Shown here one piece after another: positions 26,787 through 35,865 of a stretch of 61,273 bases of DNA. The notes under the pieces were generated by a model, which did no database searches, was not told the DNA's origin, and saw only the letters and a list, made by a program, of their open reading frames with translations. The stretch spans positions 1-61,273 of the forward strand of contig NZ_FNDX01000038.1 of NCBI RefSeq assembly GCF_900099765.1, read 5' to 3'. A program made the position numbers and the translations under genes. The DNA comes from Paenibacillus typhae (GTDB lineage: Bacteria; Bacillota; Bacilli; Paenibacillales; Paenibacillaceae). The first letter of the stretch is position 1, and each line of letters starts with the position of its first letter.

Positions 26787-27425
26787 TTAATAAAAGGAAC
26801 GGTTCTGCCGGATGCGGGCGGAGGTGCTGAGCAGTACATTTCTCAGCTCGCCGTAATCCTTCTTCTCCAGCGCCTCCAGTATACTTCCGTTCAGCGGTGT
26901 TGCGCTGAAATGCGGTTCAAGCGGGGTCATGCGGAAATTCATGATTGCAATCAGCTGAATCTTGCTCTGAACGGTTTCCAGGGATTGCAGCATGCTTTTG
27001 CTGCGCACGCTGGAGATGAGACAATAGCCGAAATCCATAGCCGCCTGTATATACGTTATATAATCTCCGTTCTGTGTAGCCTCAAGCTGCTGTTCATAAT
27101 GCCCGCGCAGCTGTGCAAGCTCCCTGAAGCCTTCCTGTTCAATGATAGTGCTGGCATATAGCTGCATGGCCAGCATAATTTCAGCCAATTCCGCCGATTC
27201 CTGATAGGATACCTCTTTTACCAGCACGCCTCTTTTTTTGAGTGACTGTACAATTCCAGCCGATTCCAGCCGTGAGATTGCGATCCGCACCGGGGTTCTG
27301 CTCATGCCCAGCTGCAGTGCCAAATCATTCTCTGACAGCATGGTTCCCGGCATAATTTCTCCATGAATGATCTGATTCCGCAGATAGGCATAGGCGGTAT
27401 CAATTAAGCTTCCGGACTCTTTCAT
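26787..27425 (-). CDS. GntR-family transcriptional regulator (FadR subfamily)
   Basis: A 212-residue regulator: winged helix-turn-helix at residues 8-72 (NQIIHGEIMPGTMLSENDLA, MSRTPVRIAISRLESAGIV) and an all-helical FCD-like ligand domain behind it. It is divergent from the phosphonate-type ABC operon, so it most likely represses or activates that operon in response to the imported compound or its breakdown product. The ribosome binding site before the ATG is weak (AAGGAAAGG at long spacing). The palindrome ATAC-N5-GTAT at 27576-27588 in the shared upstream region is a candidate operator. Confidence 0.85.
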   Translation of the reverse strand: MKESGSLIDTAYAYLRNQIIHGEIMPGTMLSENDLALQLGMSRTPVRIAISRLESAGIVQSLKKRGVLVKEVSYQESAELAEIMLAMQLYASTIIEQEGFRELAQLRGHYEQQLEATQNGDYITYIQAAMDFGYCLISSVRSKSMLQSLETVQSKIQLIAIMNFRMTPLEPHFSATPLNGSILEALEKKDYGELRNVLLSTSARIRQNRSFY

Positions 27426-27575
27426 TCAGTAATCGCTGCCTTTCCTTAGGTCATGTGGTTAGTATAGAACGAAATGGAAGAAGCCGTAAAGTTAAGTTTG
27501 TGTAAACGAGGGCCAACAGGAATGAAGGATAAGCTTAACAGAAATAAGCCCGGAAGCTAATACAGAGTTAACAAA

Positions 27576-27588
27576 ATACATGTAGTAT
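27576..27588. promoter_or_regulatory. Candidate GntR operator before the phn-type operon
   Basis: ATACATGTAGTAT is an inverted repeat (ATAC-N5-GTAT) located 51 bp before the PhnD start, where the operon promoter must be. Assignment to the divergent GntR protein is by position only. Confidence 0.35.
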
Positions 27589-27638
27589 TCTAGTTGTATT
27601 CAAATAGAAAACACAATAAACTGGAGGTATTAAAAACC

Positions 27639-28538
27639 GTGAAAAGAATGCTAAGCCTGCTCCTGCTTATAGTAGCTACAGTATCCGTATTATCCGCATG
27701 CAGCTCTGCCCAGGCAGGGGCGATGGAGAAATTCGTCATTGCCTACTTGCCCAGTGAATCCAATGACAGTGCAGCCAAGCTGAATAAGGATTTTGAAGAT
27801 AAGCTGTCGGAGGCAATCGGGCTTCCAGTTGAATCTTATAAAGCAACAAGCTATAACGCAGCGATTGAAGCGATCAAAAATGGTAAAGCTGACATGGCCA
27901 CATTTGGCCCCTTCTCTTACATTGTGGCGGTTGACCGGGCCAAGGTTGAGCCCATTGTCGGTGTCAGTCTGCCATCTCTTGCTGAAGCCCCGGCATCTGT
28001 GATTATCGTTCCTAAAGACTCCGACATCCAGAGCATTGCCGACCTGAAAGGTAAAACCATCGGCTTCGTCGATCCGGTATCGACCACCGGCCATCTGTTC
28101 CCGAAATCGATGATAGTGGACGAGCTTGGCATTGATCCGGAAGAGCTGGAAACGAATTTCTTCAGTAACATCCAGTTTGCGGGCAAGCATGATACAGCCG
28201 TTCTCGGCGTAGTCAAAGGCCAATATGATGCGGCAGGCGTATCCGGCATGTACCCGGCCATGCTGGCTGCCAAAGGACTGATCGAGGAAGACTCTTACCG
28301 TGTAATCGCCAGCTCCGGCCCTCTGAATGCAACACCGGTCGGTATCCGTTCTACCATGCCTGAAGAGACCAAAGAGAAGCTGAAGTCGTTCCTGCTCGGA
28401 TACGATAATGAGGAATATTTTGAGAACCTGTTCGGCATGCCTGATGCCAAGTTCATTGAAGTGAAGGACAGTGATTTTGACAACATCCGTGACATTGCCA
28501 AGAAGCTGAATCTGAGCACCGAAGATTTGCTTAAATAA
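27639..28538 (+). CDS. phnD: Phosphonate/phosphite-type ABC transporter, substrate-binding lipoprotein
   Basis: A 299-residue lipoprotein of the PhnD family. The GTG at 27639 (GGAGGT ten bases upstream) gives the signal peptide MLSLLLLIVATVSVLSAC with lipobox cysteine, followed by the binding fold with typical motifs FVIAYLPSE, GKADMATFGPFSY, ADLKGKTIGFVDPVSTTGHL and VLGVVKGQYDAAGV. The ligand pocket of this family takes phosphonates, phosphite or phosphate esters; which one is imported cannot be read here. It is the first gene of a five-gene operon with two permeases, an ATPase and a phosphatase. Confidence 0.9.
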   Translation: MKRMLSLLLLIVATVSVLSACSSAQAGAMEKFVIAYLPSESNDSAAKLNKDFEDKLSEAIGLPVESYKATSYNAAIEAIKNGKADMATFGPFSYIVAVDRAKVEPIVGVSLPSLAEAPASVIIVPKDSDIQSIADLKGKTIGFVDPVSTTGHLFPKSMIVDELGIDPEELETNFFSNIQFAGKHDTAVLGVVKGQYDAAGVSGMYPAMLAAKGLIEEDSYRVIASSGPLNATPVGIRSTMPEETKEKLKSFLLGYDNEEYFENLFGMPDAKFIEVKDSDFDNIRDIAKKLNLSTEDLLK

Positions 28539-28561
28539 GACAGAAGAGAGGCCAGAAGGAT

Positions 28562-29356
28562 ATGTACAATGAAACGGCATCTCCGGTATTCCGGCGGCAA
28601 AAGAAAGCAAAACGGGCCATTTCGCTTGCCTTGCTGGCAGCCGCAGTCGTTTTCTCGGTCTGGTACGTAAAGTTTGATCCGGTGGAGTTCCTTAGCGGCA
28701 TCCCCATTTTCATTACCTTTATTTTTGCTGATTTCCTGCCGCCCAACCTGACGAATCTTAAAAGCTATACCGGTCCGGTGCTGGACACGCTTGTTTTTGC
28801 AGTAGTGGGCACCTTTATCTCCTCTGCGCTGGGGCTGGTGACAGCATTTCTGATGGCCCGTAATACGTCGCCTCACCCGGCGGTGCGGATCATCCTTCGT
28901 GGTATTGTATCTTTTGTACGCAATGTGCCGTTTCTCGTCTGGGCTTCGCTCCTGGTCGTGATCTTCGGAGTGGGTACAATGCCCGGACTGTTCGCCTTGC
29001 TCGTATTCGGAACCTGCTTCTTGGCGAGAGTATACGCGGAATCCATTGAGGAGCTTGACAAAGATGCGACGGAAGCGCTTGAAGCAAGCGGGGCAAGCCA
29101 CGTCCAGATTATCAAACATGCCATTATTCCGCAGTTTATGCCGGCCTATTTCTCATGGACGCTGTTCATGTTCGAGATTAATATCCGCTCATCGGCTATT
29201 CTCGGGCTTGTCGGTGCAGGCGGAATCGGCAGCAATCTGAAGCAGTCCATGGATTTGTTCCAGTACGGCAGAGCTTCCATGATTATTGTCATCCTGATTG
29301 TGCTGATTCTGGCGGTCGAATTTCTAACTCAGAAGATAAGGGAGCGTATTCTATAA
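28562..29356 (+). CDS. phnE: Phosphonate-type ABC transporter permease
   Basis: A 264-residue membrane protein with about six helices, the binding-protein-dependent permease signature (EALEASGASHVQIIKHAIIPQ, the EAA loop that contacts the ATPase) and the PhnE-typical ending VGAGGIGSNLKQSMDLFQYG. AAGGAT precedes the ATG. The stop overlaps the start of the next permease by one base (TAATG), so the two are coupled and form a heterodimeric channel. Confidence 0.9.
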   Translation: MYNETASPVFRRQKKAKRAISLALLAAAVVFSVWYVKFDPVEFLSGIPIFITFIFADFLPPNLTNLKSYTGPVLDTLVFAVVGTFISSALGLVTAFLMARNTSPHPAVRIILRGIVSFVRNVPFLVWASLLVVIFGVGTMPGLFALLVFGTCFLARVYAESIEELDKDATEALEASGASHVQIIKHAIIPQFMPAYFSWTLFMFEINIRSSAILGLVGAGGIGSNLKQSMDLFQYGRASMIIVILIVLILAVEFLTQKIRERIL

Positions 29357-30210
29357 TGCAGCAGGAAACTTCTTTTCAGGCGTACCCTTCCTCTAAGCTG
29401 GAGAAGACCGGAAAGCCTTCGGGCAAAAAAATCAGAGTCGGGCACCGCAAAACGCAGCTTCAGAACCGGCTGTTCTTTGCAGCGGCGGCTGTGCTGTTCC
29501 TTGTGTGTGTCAGCTTCCTGGATTTGAGCTGGGAGCAGTTCACTAACGGCTTGTCCAGCATTCCCAATATTGCCTCCAAGGTGATGACGATTTCCTTTGA
29601 TGCCTTGCCGGATCTGACGGACGGGATGCTGACCTCCATCATTATTGCCTTTCTTACGGTGGTAATCAGTGTAGTCCTGTCCATACTGCTGGCCTTCCTG
29701 ATTGCGGAGAATATTACTCCGGTAAAATGGGCAGGGCGCGTACTGCGCTATATCCTCCTGGTCATCCGTACCGTGCCGACAACCATCTGGGTATTGCTCG
29801 CGGTGGCGAGTATGGGCTTCGGCTCGATGGCAGGGGTGCTGGGCCTTATTTTCCCGACATCCTCCTATTTAATCAAATCCTTCGCTGCCCAGATTGAAGA
29901 ATCGGGGGACGAGACGATTGAGGCGATGAGAGCTGTCGGGGCGTCCTGGCTGCAGATTGTATTCAAAGGGCTTCTGCCGGGACTGCTGCTGCCTTTCCTA
30001 GCCATTGTCTCTTTCCGATTCGAGATGGAAGTGGCGGAGACCGTCATGCTCGGGATGGTTGGAGCCGGAGGGATCGGTGTCCTCCTGCAGGATTACATTT
30101 CCTATTATGAGTTCGCTGATCTGGCACTTGGAATCATCATTGTGTTTGTGACTATCTTTGCCGTAGAACTGATATCCAATCGCGTCCGCAGCCGGCTGGC
30201 CAGACGATAA
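29356..30210 (+). CDS. phnE: Phosphonate-type ABC transporter permease, second subunit
   Basis: A 284-residue permease with a ~40-residue charged cytoplasmic N-terminus and six helices. The EAA loop reads IEAMRAVGASWLQIVFKGLLPG and the end MVGAGGIGVLLQDYISYYEF matches PhnE. It is a divergent paralogue of the preceding permease; two PhnE genes in series are common in phosphonate and phosphite operons of Firmicutes. The ATPase gene follows after 12 bp. Confidence 0.9.
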   Translation: MQQETSFQAYPSSKLEKTGKPSGKKIRVGHRKTQLQNRLFFAAAAVLFLVCVSFLDLSWEQFTNGLSSIPNIASKVMTISFDALPDLTDGMLTSIIIAFLTVVISVVLSILLAFLIAENITPVKWAGRVLRYILLVIRTVPTTIWVLLAVASMGFGSMAGVLGLIFPTSSYLIKSFAAQIEESGDETIEAMRAVGASWLQIVFKGLLPGLLLPFLAIVSFRFEMEVAETVMLGMVGAGGIGVLLQDYISYYEFADLALGIIIVFVTIFAVELISNRVRSRLARR

Positions 30211-30222
30211 TCCGGGAGGTAC

Positions 30223-31005
30223 ATGATGACAACGATTTTGAAGGTAGAAGGCTTGGTCAAAGCCTATACTGGCGGAACACTAGCACTGAAAGGCATTGAT
30301 TTGACGGTGGAGGAAGGCGAATTCATTGCCGTCATCGGGCCAAGCGGAGCGGGGAAATCGACGCTTCTGCGCAGCATTAACCGGCTGATTGAGCCGACGG
30401 AAGGCACAGTTGCTTTTCTCGGAGAAGTAATGAACAGTAACAGCAAGCGCAGTCTCCGCCGCTGGAGAGCACAGATTGGGATGATCTTTCAGCACTATAA
30501 TCTGGTGAACCGGTCCAGTGTGCTGGAGAACGTGCTTCACGGGCGTCTCGGGTATATGTCACCTCTTGCGGGTGTACTCGGCAGATACAGTGAAGAAGAC
30601 AAACAGGCAGCAGTCGATTTACTGACCAAGGTTGGGCTGGGCAATGAGGTTTTCAAGCGGGCGGATGAGCTGTCCGGCGGCCAGATGCAGCGTGTGGGGA
30701 TCAGCCGGGCGATCATGCAGCAGCCTAAGCTGATCCTGGCCGATGAGCCGATCGCTTCTCTGGACCCGAAATCCTCCTCCGTTGTAATGGATACCATTTA
30801 CGAAAATTGCCGTTCGCGCGGAATCGCCTGTCTGGTCAACCTTCATCAGGTGGAAGTGGCGAAGAAGTATGCTACCCGGATTGTCGGCATTAAGGGCGGA
30901 GCGAAGGTGTTTGACGGATCTCCTGAGGAGCTTACCGAAGAGATGATTTATGATATTTATCAAGGCAAAGAGCATGAGATGCATGCACAGGCGTCAGGCG
31001 AGTAG
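30223..31005 (+). CDS. phnC: Phosphonate-type ABC transporter ATP-binding protein
   Basis: A 260-residue ATPase with complete motifs: Walker A GPSGAGKST (residues 39-47), Q-loop FQHYNLV, signature LSGGQMQRV, Walker B LILADEP and switch histidine in LHQVEVA. The HYNLVNR segment and overall length match PhnC. GGGAGGT lies before the ATG; a second ATG three bases later is also possible. It energises uptake through the two upstream PhnE-type permeases. Confidence 0.92.
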   Translation: MMTTILKVEGLVKAYTGGTLALKGIDLTVEEGEFIAVIGPSGAGKSTLLRSINRLIEPTEGTVAFLGEVMNSNSKRSLRRWRAQIGMIFQHYNLVNRSSVLENVLHGRLGYMSPLAGVLGRYSEEDKQAAVDLLTKVGLGNEVFKRADELSGGQMQRVGISRAIMQQPKLILADEPIASLDPKSSSVVMDTIYENCRSRGIACLVNLHQVEVAKKYATRIVGIKGGAKVFDGSPEELTEEMIYDIYQGKEHEMHAQASGE

Positions 31006-31074
31006 CGCGATTGTGTTACAAGACTAACTAACTATTAATCATTTAAAATTTCATACAAAGGACGGTCCAAAATC

Positions 31075-31815
31075 ATGACCACTACTACAAATTACACGGT
31101 ACGGCTGCTTCAATTGGACGGAGCCTATAATGTAAGGGATATCGGGGGATATGGAACGACTGACGGCGGGGTTGTACAAACCGGCAGATTATTCCGCGCC
31201 GACGGGCTGCATAGGCTGACTGAGCGGGATCAGCAGTCTCTGCTTGGCAGAGGAGTCCGGACGATTATTGACTTACGGCACGGCGATGAGCTGCTGCAGA
31301 AAAGAAATGTGTTTGCAGACTCCGCTGATGTGGCCTATCACAATGTAAGTCTGATTAATCCGGCAACTACCATGGCTGCCGATATCCGTTCGTTGGGCGA
31401 TATGTACAAAAATATGCTGGATCAGTGCGGACCGCAGCTGAGCCGGGTGTTTGAACTGATTTCGCAGGCAGAGGCCGAAGGCGTCCTGTTCCACTGCGCT
31501 GCCGGCAAAGACCGGACCGGTGTGGTTGCCGGGCTGCTGCTGGATCTGGCAGGGGTGCCTGTTCCTAGCATTGTGGCGGATTATGCAGAGACAGAAACCA
31601 ATCTGCTTCCTTTAATGGAAGAGTTCCGGGCAGAAATGCCTGAAATGATGCAGGGAGGGGCTTATGATGCCTTCCTTGGAAGCGCACCGGAGAACATGGA
31701 GCTGATGCTGGATCATTTGCACAGAGTGTATGGAGGGGCGGAGTCGTATTTGTTATCGGTTGGCCTTAGTAAACTTCAGATCGACAGCTTGAAAAAGAAG
31801 CTGCTGGAAGCCTAA
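31075..31815 (+). CDS. Tyrosine-phosphatase-like enzyme (IphP/Y_phosphatase3 family)
   Basis: A 246-residue protein with the phosphatase loop HCAAGKDRTG (C141 nucleophile, R147 for phosphate binding), the N-terminal motif YNVRDIGGY and LFRADGLHRLT, all typical of the IphP group (PF13350). AAAGGACGG lies eight bases before the ATG. It is the fifth gene of the phosphonate-type transporter operon (69-bp gap, no terminator between). Enzymes of this group hydrolyse phospho-tyrosine, but also phosphoinositides and other organophosphates. The position suggests that it releases phosphate from the imported ester rather than signalling. Confidence 0.85.
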   Translation: MTTTTNYTVRLLQLDGAYNVRDIGGYGTTDGGVVQTGRLFRADGLHRLTERDQQSLLGRGVRTIIDLRHGDELLQKRNVFADSADVAYHNVSLINPATTMAADIRSLGDMYKNMLDQCGPQLSRVFELISQAEAEGVLFHCAAGKDRTGVVAGLLLDLAGVPVPSIVADYAETETNLLPLMEEFRAEMPEMMQGGAYDAFLGSAPENMELMLDHLHRVYGGAESYLLSVGLSKLQIDSLKKKLLEA

Positions 31816-31841
31816 CCTAACCGGGTTGTCTCCAAAAAGAG

Positions 31842-31902
31842 AAGCCCCCGGGTACAGTACACAGGTGATATTGAACCTGCTGCTGTACCTGGGGGCTTTT
31901 TG
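31842..31902 (+). terminator. Terminator of the phn-type operon
   Basis: AAGCCCCCGGGTACAG (31842-31857) pairs with CTGTACCTGGGGGCTT (31883-31898), followed by TTT; the loop is 25 bases. Confidence 0.9.
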
Positions 31903-31941
31903 AAAATATTGAATCAGTGAATATGACGCTCAGGAGCATAT

Positions 31942-33015
31942 TTATTGTGCAGCTTCGAGCTCATTCCCCACAGTTACACTATTCCCCGACGCGATAGCCT
32001 CATCGACCGCGAACGCCAGCCGCACATCTGTCAAGGCATCCGCCAGAGAATACGAGGAAATCCCAGTATGCAGAAACTCAGCCATATTCAGCAGCGCCTG
32101 TCCAATCCCGATCTCCTCATCGGAAAGAGGAGCGGCGGCAAACGGGTTGCGGAACAGCCTGTGCTGTCCTGCCCGCAGCTCACGCAGGCCCAGGCTGTCC
32201 AGACTGCCCTCCTGTCCGCTTTGCACCCGCATTATATCCAGATATTCCGTCTCTTCCGGCCCGAGCCGGCGGATAATCGCATTATCACGGATTTCCCCGT
32301 GCGATCCGCGGATAAGCACACGGTTCGAGCGCAGCGGGGAGAAATACTGGGAGCGGGTGAAGTCCAGCACGGCGCTCTGGCCGGAGGGGAAGACCATGAT
32401 CGCAATATCCTGCTGTTCCATCTTTAGTGTTTCCTCTGCTGCACGCCCCCGGTAGGAAAAGTCCATAATCGGAAGCTCTACCCGGCGGGCAGTGATCTCA
32501 CAGGCTGTGCCCGTGACGGAGAGCCACTTACGGATCAGGCTGATGCCGTGATATCCATGCGCAACAGAGACTTGAACATGCCCGATCTGTCCCAGCTCAC
32601 CTGTTCTGATATAAGCAGTTCTCGCCTGATGATGCGGCAGCAGCGGATATTGCTCGGCCACCTGAATCCGCGGGCTGCTCAGGGCCAGAGAGCGCAGCAG
32701 CTCATATTCAGCCGGAGTAGAGGCGGTAGGCGTTTCGGCCAGCACAGGTATGTTCACAGCCGCCAGCTCCATCAGCAGAGAAGCAGCAGCAGATTTGGAC
32801 ACCGCCAGCACCACAAAATCACTCTCAGCCGCAAGCTGCTCCACCGAATTAAATAAAGTAAGCTTATGTTTAGCGATCAGGTGCTCGTATTTAGCAGGAT
32901 TACGGATCAGGGCACCGCTTACCTGAAACTGCTGAGGCAGCAGCTCAGCCAGCTTGAGATACATCTCCGCACGCCAGCCGCTGCCGATAATGCCGAATGT
33001 AATAGGTCTGTTCAT
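31942..33015 (-). CDS. Gfo/Idh/MocA family protein lacking the catalytic lysine
   Basis: A 357-residue protein with the family's N-terminal Rossmann fold (TFGIIGSGWRAEMY) and C-terminal alpha/beta domain (VSVAHGYHGISLIRKWLSV). At the place of the usual EKP motif it reads VLAETPTAS, so the catalytic lysine is a threonine; it may bind sugar and cofactor without normal dehydrogenase chemistry, or use another residue. AGAGGTG precedes the ATG. It is divergent from the membrane AraC sensor and convergent with the phn-type operon. No partner enzyme lies in the same transcript. Confidence 0.85.
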   Translation of the reverse strand: MNRPITFGIIGSGWRAEMYLKLAELLPQQFQVSGALIRNPAKYEHLIAKHKLTLFNSVEQLAAESDFVVLAVSKSAAASLLMELAAVNIPVLAETPTASTPAEYELLRSLALSSPRIQVAEQYPLLPHHQARTAYIRTGELGQIGHVQVSVAHGYHGISLIRKWLSVTGTACEITARRVELPIMDFSYRGRAAEETLKMEQQDIAIMVFPSGQSAVLDFTRSQYFSPLRSNRVLIRGSHGEIRDNAIIRRLGPEETEYLDIMRVQSGQEGSLDSLGLRELRAGQHRLFRNPFAAAPLSDEEIGIGQALLNMAEFLHTGISSYSLADALTDVRLAFAVDEAIASGNSVTVGNELEAAQ

Positions 33016-33295
33016 CGTTCATTACACCTCTGATGCTTAATGGGTACGATCGTATTTTTGTAAGGACTTATGATTAACTTTGTATCCTAAGATCATTGTA
33101 CATGAAATAAAGGGACAGCATCAGGATCAAACGGAAGGGATGTATACAATGTTCGACAATCTATACAAATGGCAGGACTGAATACTATATTTTATGTTAT
33201 CATAGCAACAAGTGATCTCTACCCCAAAACAGAATGCTTTTAGACACATACATCACATGCATCCGTTACTCTCCGTAATTTATAAGATTATCAGC

Positions 33296-33325
33296 AGAGA
33301 AGCCCATTGCATGCGGGGCTTCTCT
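33296..33325 (+). promoter_or_regulatory. Perfect hairpin in the leader of the AraC sensor gene
   Basis: AGAGAAGCCC (33296-33305) pairs perfectly with GGGCTTCTCT (33316-33325) over a ten-base loop, followed by ATTTGATTTG. It sits 43 bp before the sensor's start codon with no gene upstream in the same direction, so it may be a leader terminator/attenuator or a stabilising 5' hairpin. Confidence 0.45.
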
Positions 33326-33332
33326 ATTTGAT

Positions 33333-33348
33333 TTGATAACGTTTACAT
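33333..33348 (+). promoter_or_regulatory. CcpA (cre) site before AraC sensor gene
   Basis: TTGATAACGTTTACAT matches 15 of 16 positions of the cre consensus WTGNAANCGNWWNCAW. It lies just before the ribosome binding site of the sensor gene, where binding would block elongation or initiation, i.e. carbon catabolite repression. Confidence 0.6.
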
Positions 33349-33368
33349 AGTTAATAGGGGGACATGCA

Positions 33369-35636
33369 ATGAAGAAAACACCGATGATGCTACAGCTGGC
33401 AGTGATTCTATTCTGTATCATGGCCATACCGACAGCCATCCTGACGTGGTATAGCGGGGCACAGATTATAGAGAACTCAGAAGCGGCCATCGGAGAATCA
33501 TCGTTAGCCGGGCTGAATGCCAACCGCAAGCTGAATGAGAATGCCCTGGCCAATCTGGCCCAGGATACGGCACGCCTGGCCGCAGCCAATGTATTTGAAC
33601 CGATCCGCGGCTTTGAAACCTATAACGAAGTGAACGCCAGCTACGCTAATTACACCAAGGCTAAGTCCGTAATGAATGAGCTGCTGAACTTGAACCGCCG
33701 TGTAGACGGGGTGAGTTCCTCCTACTTTTATCTGGCGGATTCTGATTATGTCATCTCTACTGATAACGCTATCACAACACTGGAACGTTACGAGCCGATG
33801 GACTGGACAACGGAAGCCCTTGAAGATCAGAGAGGAATAAGCGGGGTATGGGTCCCGCGCATGCTTGCTTCGGGTGAACATGTTGTGTCATATGTCTATC
33901 CGCTCAACCGTCTGTCCTCTCCGACAAGCGGATTGATTGTTGTCAATATGAAGGAGAGCCAGATCGGCAAATATCTGAATACAACAGAGGTCGAGGGAGG
34001 CAGCTCCCTGCTGCTGGGAGCAGACGGAAAAGTAATCTCACACAGTAACAAGTCACTGCTGCTTACCGATGGCCTTGAGCTGCCTTTTGTACAGGAGATC
34101 CTGAATCAGGATTCCAGTGAAGGCTATGCATTCCGCGAGCTGGACGGCAACCGGATGGTCTATGCATGGAGCCGCTCGGCATTATCCGGGTGGTGGAATG
34201 TAAGCTGGAGTTCGATGGATAAGCTGATGGCAGAATCGCGTGAGATGCAGGGAAATATTATTTTGCTTACCGGAGCCATTATTGTGCTGGGAACCGTCCT
34301 GGCTGTCGTTCTCGCAACCTGGCTGTCAAGGCCGCTCAGACAGCTGGTGCGGACTATACGCTCCAAAAGCGATCTGGAGGTTGCCGACAGGAATGAGCTT
34401 GCTTTCCTGGATATGGCTTTTAAGCGGATGCAGGAGGAGGAAGAGGGACTGTTCCGGCTGCTGCAGGAGCGCGAAGAGGATACCCGCAGCTTTGCGGTTC
34501 ACCGTCTGCTGCGCGGAGAGATACCGCCGCGGCTTACGGAGGTATTTCCGGAGGCTTGTTACAGAGTTGTTGTAGTCTCGATGGACCGTTACAGAGTGTA
34601 TGTCGGCAATACCAATGTGGAGACCCGCAGCTACCACCGCTATCTGCTCAATACAAAATACGAGAGTCTGTTTCCTGAGGGGGCTCGGGCCCACTCAGTC
34701 TATCATACCGACGGCAGTATTGTTGTTGTGCTTAACTTTGCCCAGGAGGAGCATGGCTGCGGCAACGATTCGATCCGTCAGGCGCTGGAGACCATCCGGG
34801 ATGAATCGCTTGAGCTGCTTACCCATACCGTCACCATTGCGGTCAGCGGTGTGGCGGATGCACCTGAAATGGTGGCCGAGCGGCTGCTCGAAGCGATGGA
34901 ATTAATTAAGCAGCGGATCATCAAGGGTGCCGGAAGCATTATGTACTGGCAGGAGGAGGATGAGCACGGCCGCAAATATATTGATTCCGAAAACAGCGAG
35001 CGGCGGATTCTCAACTTTGTGGATGCCGGAGATCTGGACGGTATTTTCAAGGAGCTGGAGAATATCCGCTGTCTGATTAGCGCCGAACAGCATATTTCCT
35101 ACGATAATATTATGTTTATCTATCACCAGCTGATCGGTGCGACGATCAAGCATCTGCGTGAGAATCATATCAGCACCGGAAGAACGGTTATGGGCAAAGG
35201 CGATATTTACAGTGTGCTTGCTGCGATGGATACACTGGATGAGCTGGAGGAGTACTTGCATACCTTTTTCCAAGAGATTGTCCAGAATCTGGACCGCGGT
35301 CCGGCAGAGACCAATCACGGGGAACGGGTCATCCAATACCTGAAGGATCATTACAAGGAAGAAATTGTGCTGAAGGATATGAGCACTGAATTCGGAATCA
35401 GCTACTCTTACATGCGCAAGATCGTATATGAGCTGACCGGAAAAAGCATGATCGATTATCTGAATCAGCTGCGGATCGATAAAGCCAAGGAGCTGCTGCT
35501 CGATACGGATCTGACGATTAAGCAGGTGGCCGCAGAGGTCGGCTACTATAATGTCCAGAGCTTCAACCGGTTTTTCCGCAAGTATGAGGGTATGCCGCCA
35601 AGCAGTTACAAAACGGCCAAGAGCAAGAGCTCCTAG
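33369..35636 (+). CDS. Membrane-anchored AraC-type regulator with extracellular sensor domain
   Basis: A 755-residue protein. Membrane helix 1 at residues 8-28, an extracellular Cache-like sensor of ~265 residues, membrane helix 2 at about 297-320, a HAMP-like stretch (WLSRPLRQLVRTIRSKSD), a regulatory cytoplasmic part and a C-terminal AraC domain (IVLKDMSTEFGISYSYMRKIVYEL, IKQVAAEVGYYNVQSFNRFFRK). Such proteins sense ligands outside the cell and bind DNA directly, as an alternative to a two-component system. AGGGGGA precedes the ATG. The LplB/LplC/LipO-type transporter operon follows at 35866 and is the expected target. Confidence 0.88.
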   Translation: MKKTPMMLQLAVILFCIMAIPTAILTWYSGAQIIENSEAAIGESSLAGLNANRKLNENALANLAQDTARLAAANVFEPIRGFETYNEVNASYANYTKAKSVMNELLNLNRRVDGVSSSYFYLADSDYVISTDNAITTLERYEPMDWTTEALEDQRGISGVWVPRMLASGEHVVSYVYPLNRLSSPTSGLIVVNMKESQIGKYLNTTEVEGGSSLLLGADGKVISHSNKSLLLTDGLELPFVQEILNQDSSEGYAFRELDGNRMVYAWSRSALSGWWNVSWSSMDKLMAESREMQGNIILLTGAIIVLGTVLAVVLATWLSRPLRQLVRTIRSKSDLEVADRNELAFLDMAFKRMQEEEEGLFRLLQEREEDTRSFAVHRLLRGEIPPRLTEVFPEACYRVVVVSMDRYRVYVGNTNVETRSYHRYLLNTKYESLFPEGARAHSVYHTDGSIVVVLNFAQEEHGCGNDSIRQALETIRDESLELLTHTVTIAVSGVADAPEMVAERLLEAMELIKQRIIKGAGSIMYWQEEDEHGRKYIDSENSERRILNFVDAGDLDGIFKELENIRCLISAEQHISYDNIMFIYHQLIGATIKHLRENHISTGRTVMGKGDIYSVLAAMDTLDELEEYLHTFFQEIVQNLDRGPAETNHGERVIQYLKDHYKEEIVLKDMSTEFGISYSYMRKIVYELTGKSMIDYLNQLRIDKAKELLLDTDLTIKQVAAEVGYYNVQSFNRFFRKYEGMPPSSYKTAKSKSS

Positions 35637-35639
35637 GAG

Positions 35640-35661
35640 ACGGCTCCTGGCCGTTTTTTAT
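35640..35661 (+). terminator. Terminator after the sensor gene
   Basis: ACGGC (35640-35644) pairs with GCCGT (35650-35654) and is followed by five more T. Confidence 0.7.
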
Positions 35662-35676
35662 AGGAAACAGATGTTA

Positions 35677-35692
35677 ATGAAAACGTTTTTAG
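35677..35692 (+). promoter_or_regulatory. Candidate cre site before the LplB-type transporter operon
   Basis: ATGAAAACGTTTTTAG matches 14 of 16 positions of the CcpA cre consensus. It lies about 175 bp before the first permease gene. Supports glucose repression of the importer. Confidence 0.45.
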
Positions 35693-35865
35693 CTATCAAA
35701 AATGATTATTCACCTTCATGAAAGCCCTTTAAAACCGCGATTCTATCAGTTTTGATGGAGAGCAGCATTACTCATTGTTTTCAAAAGCGGACAATCGGGC
35801 TAGCATAGATCTCGAGGCCGGTTAGGCAACTGGCACAGAGATGAAATGGTGTAGGAGGTGAGATT

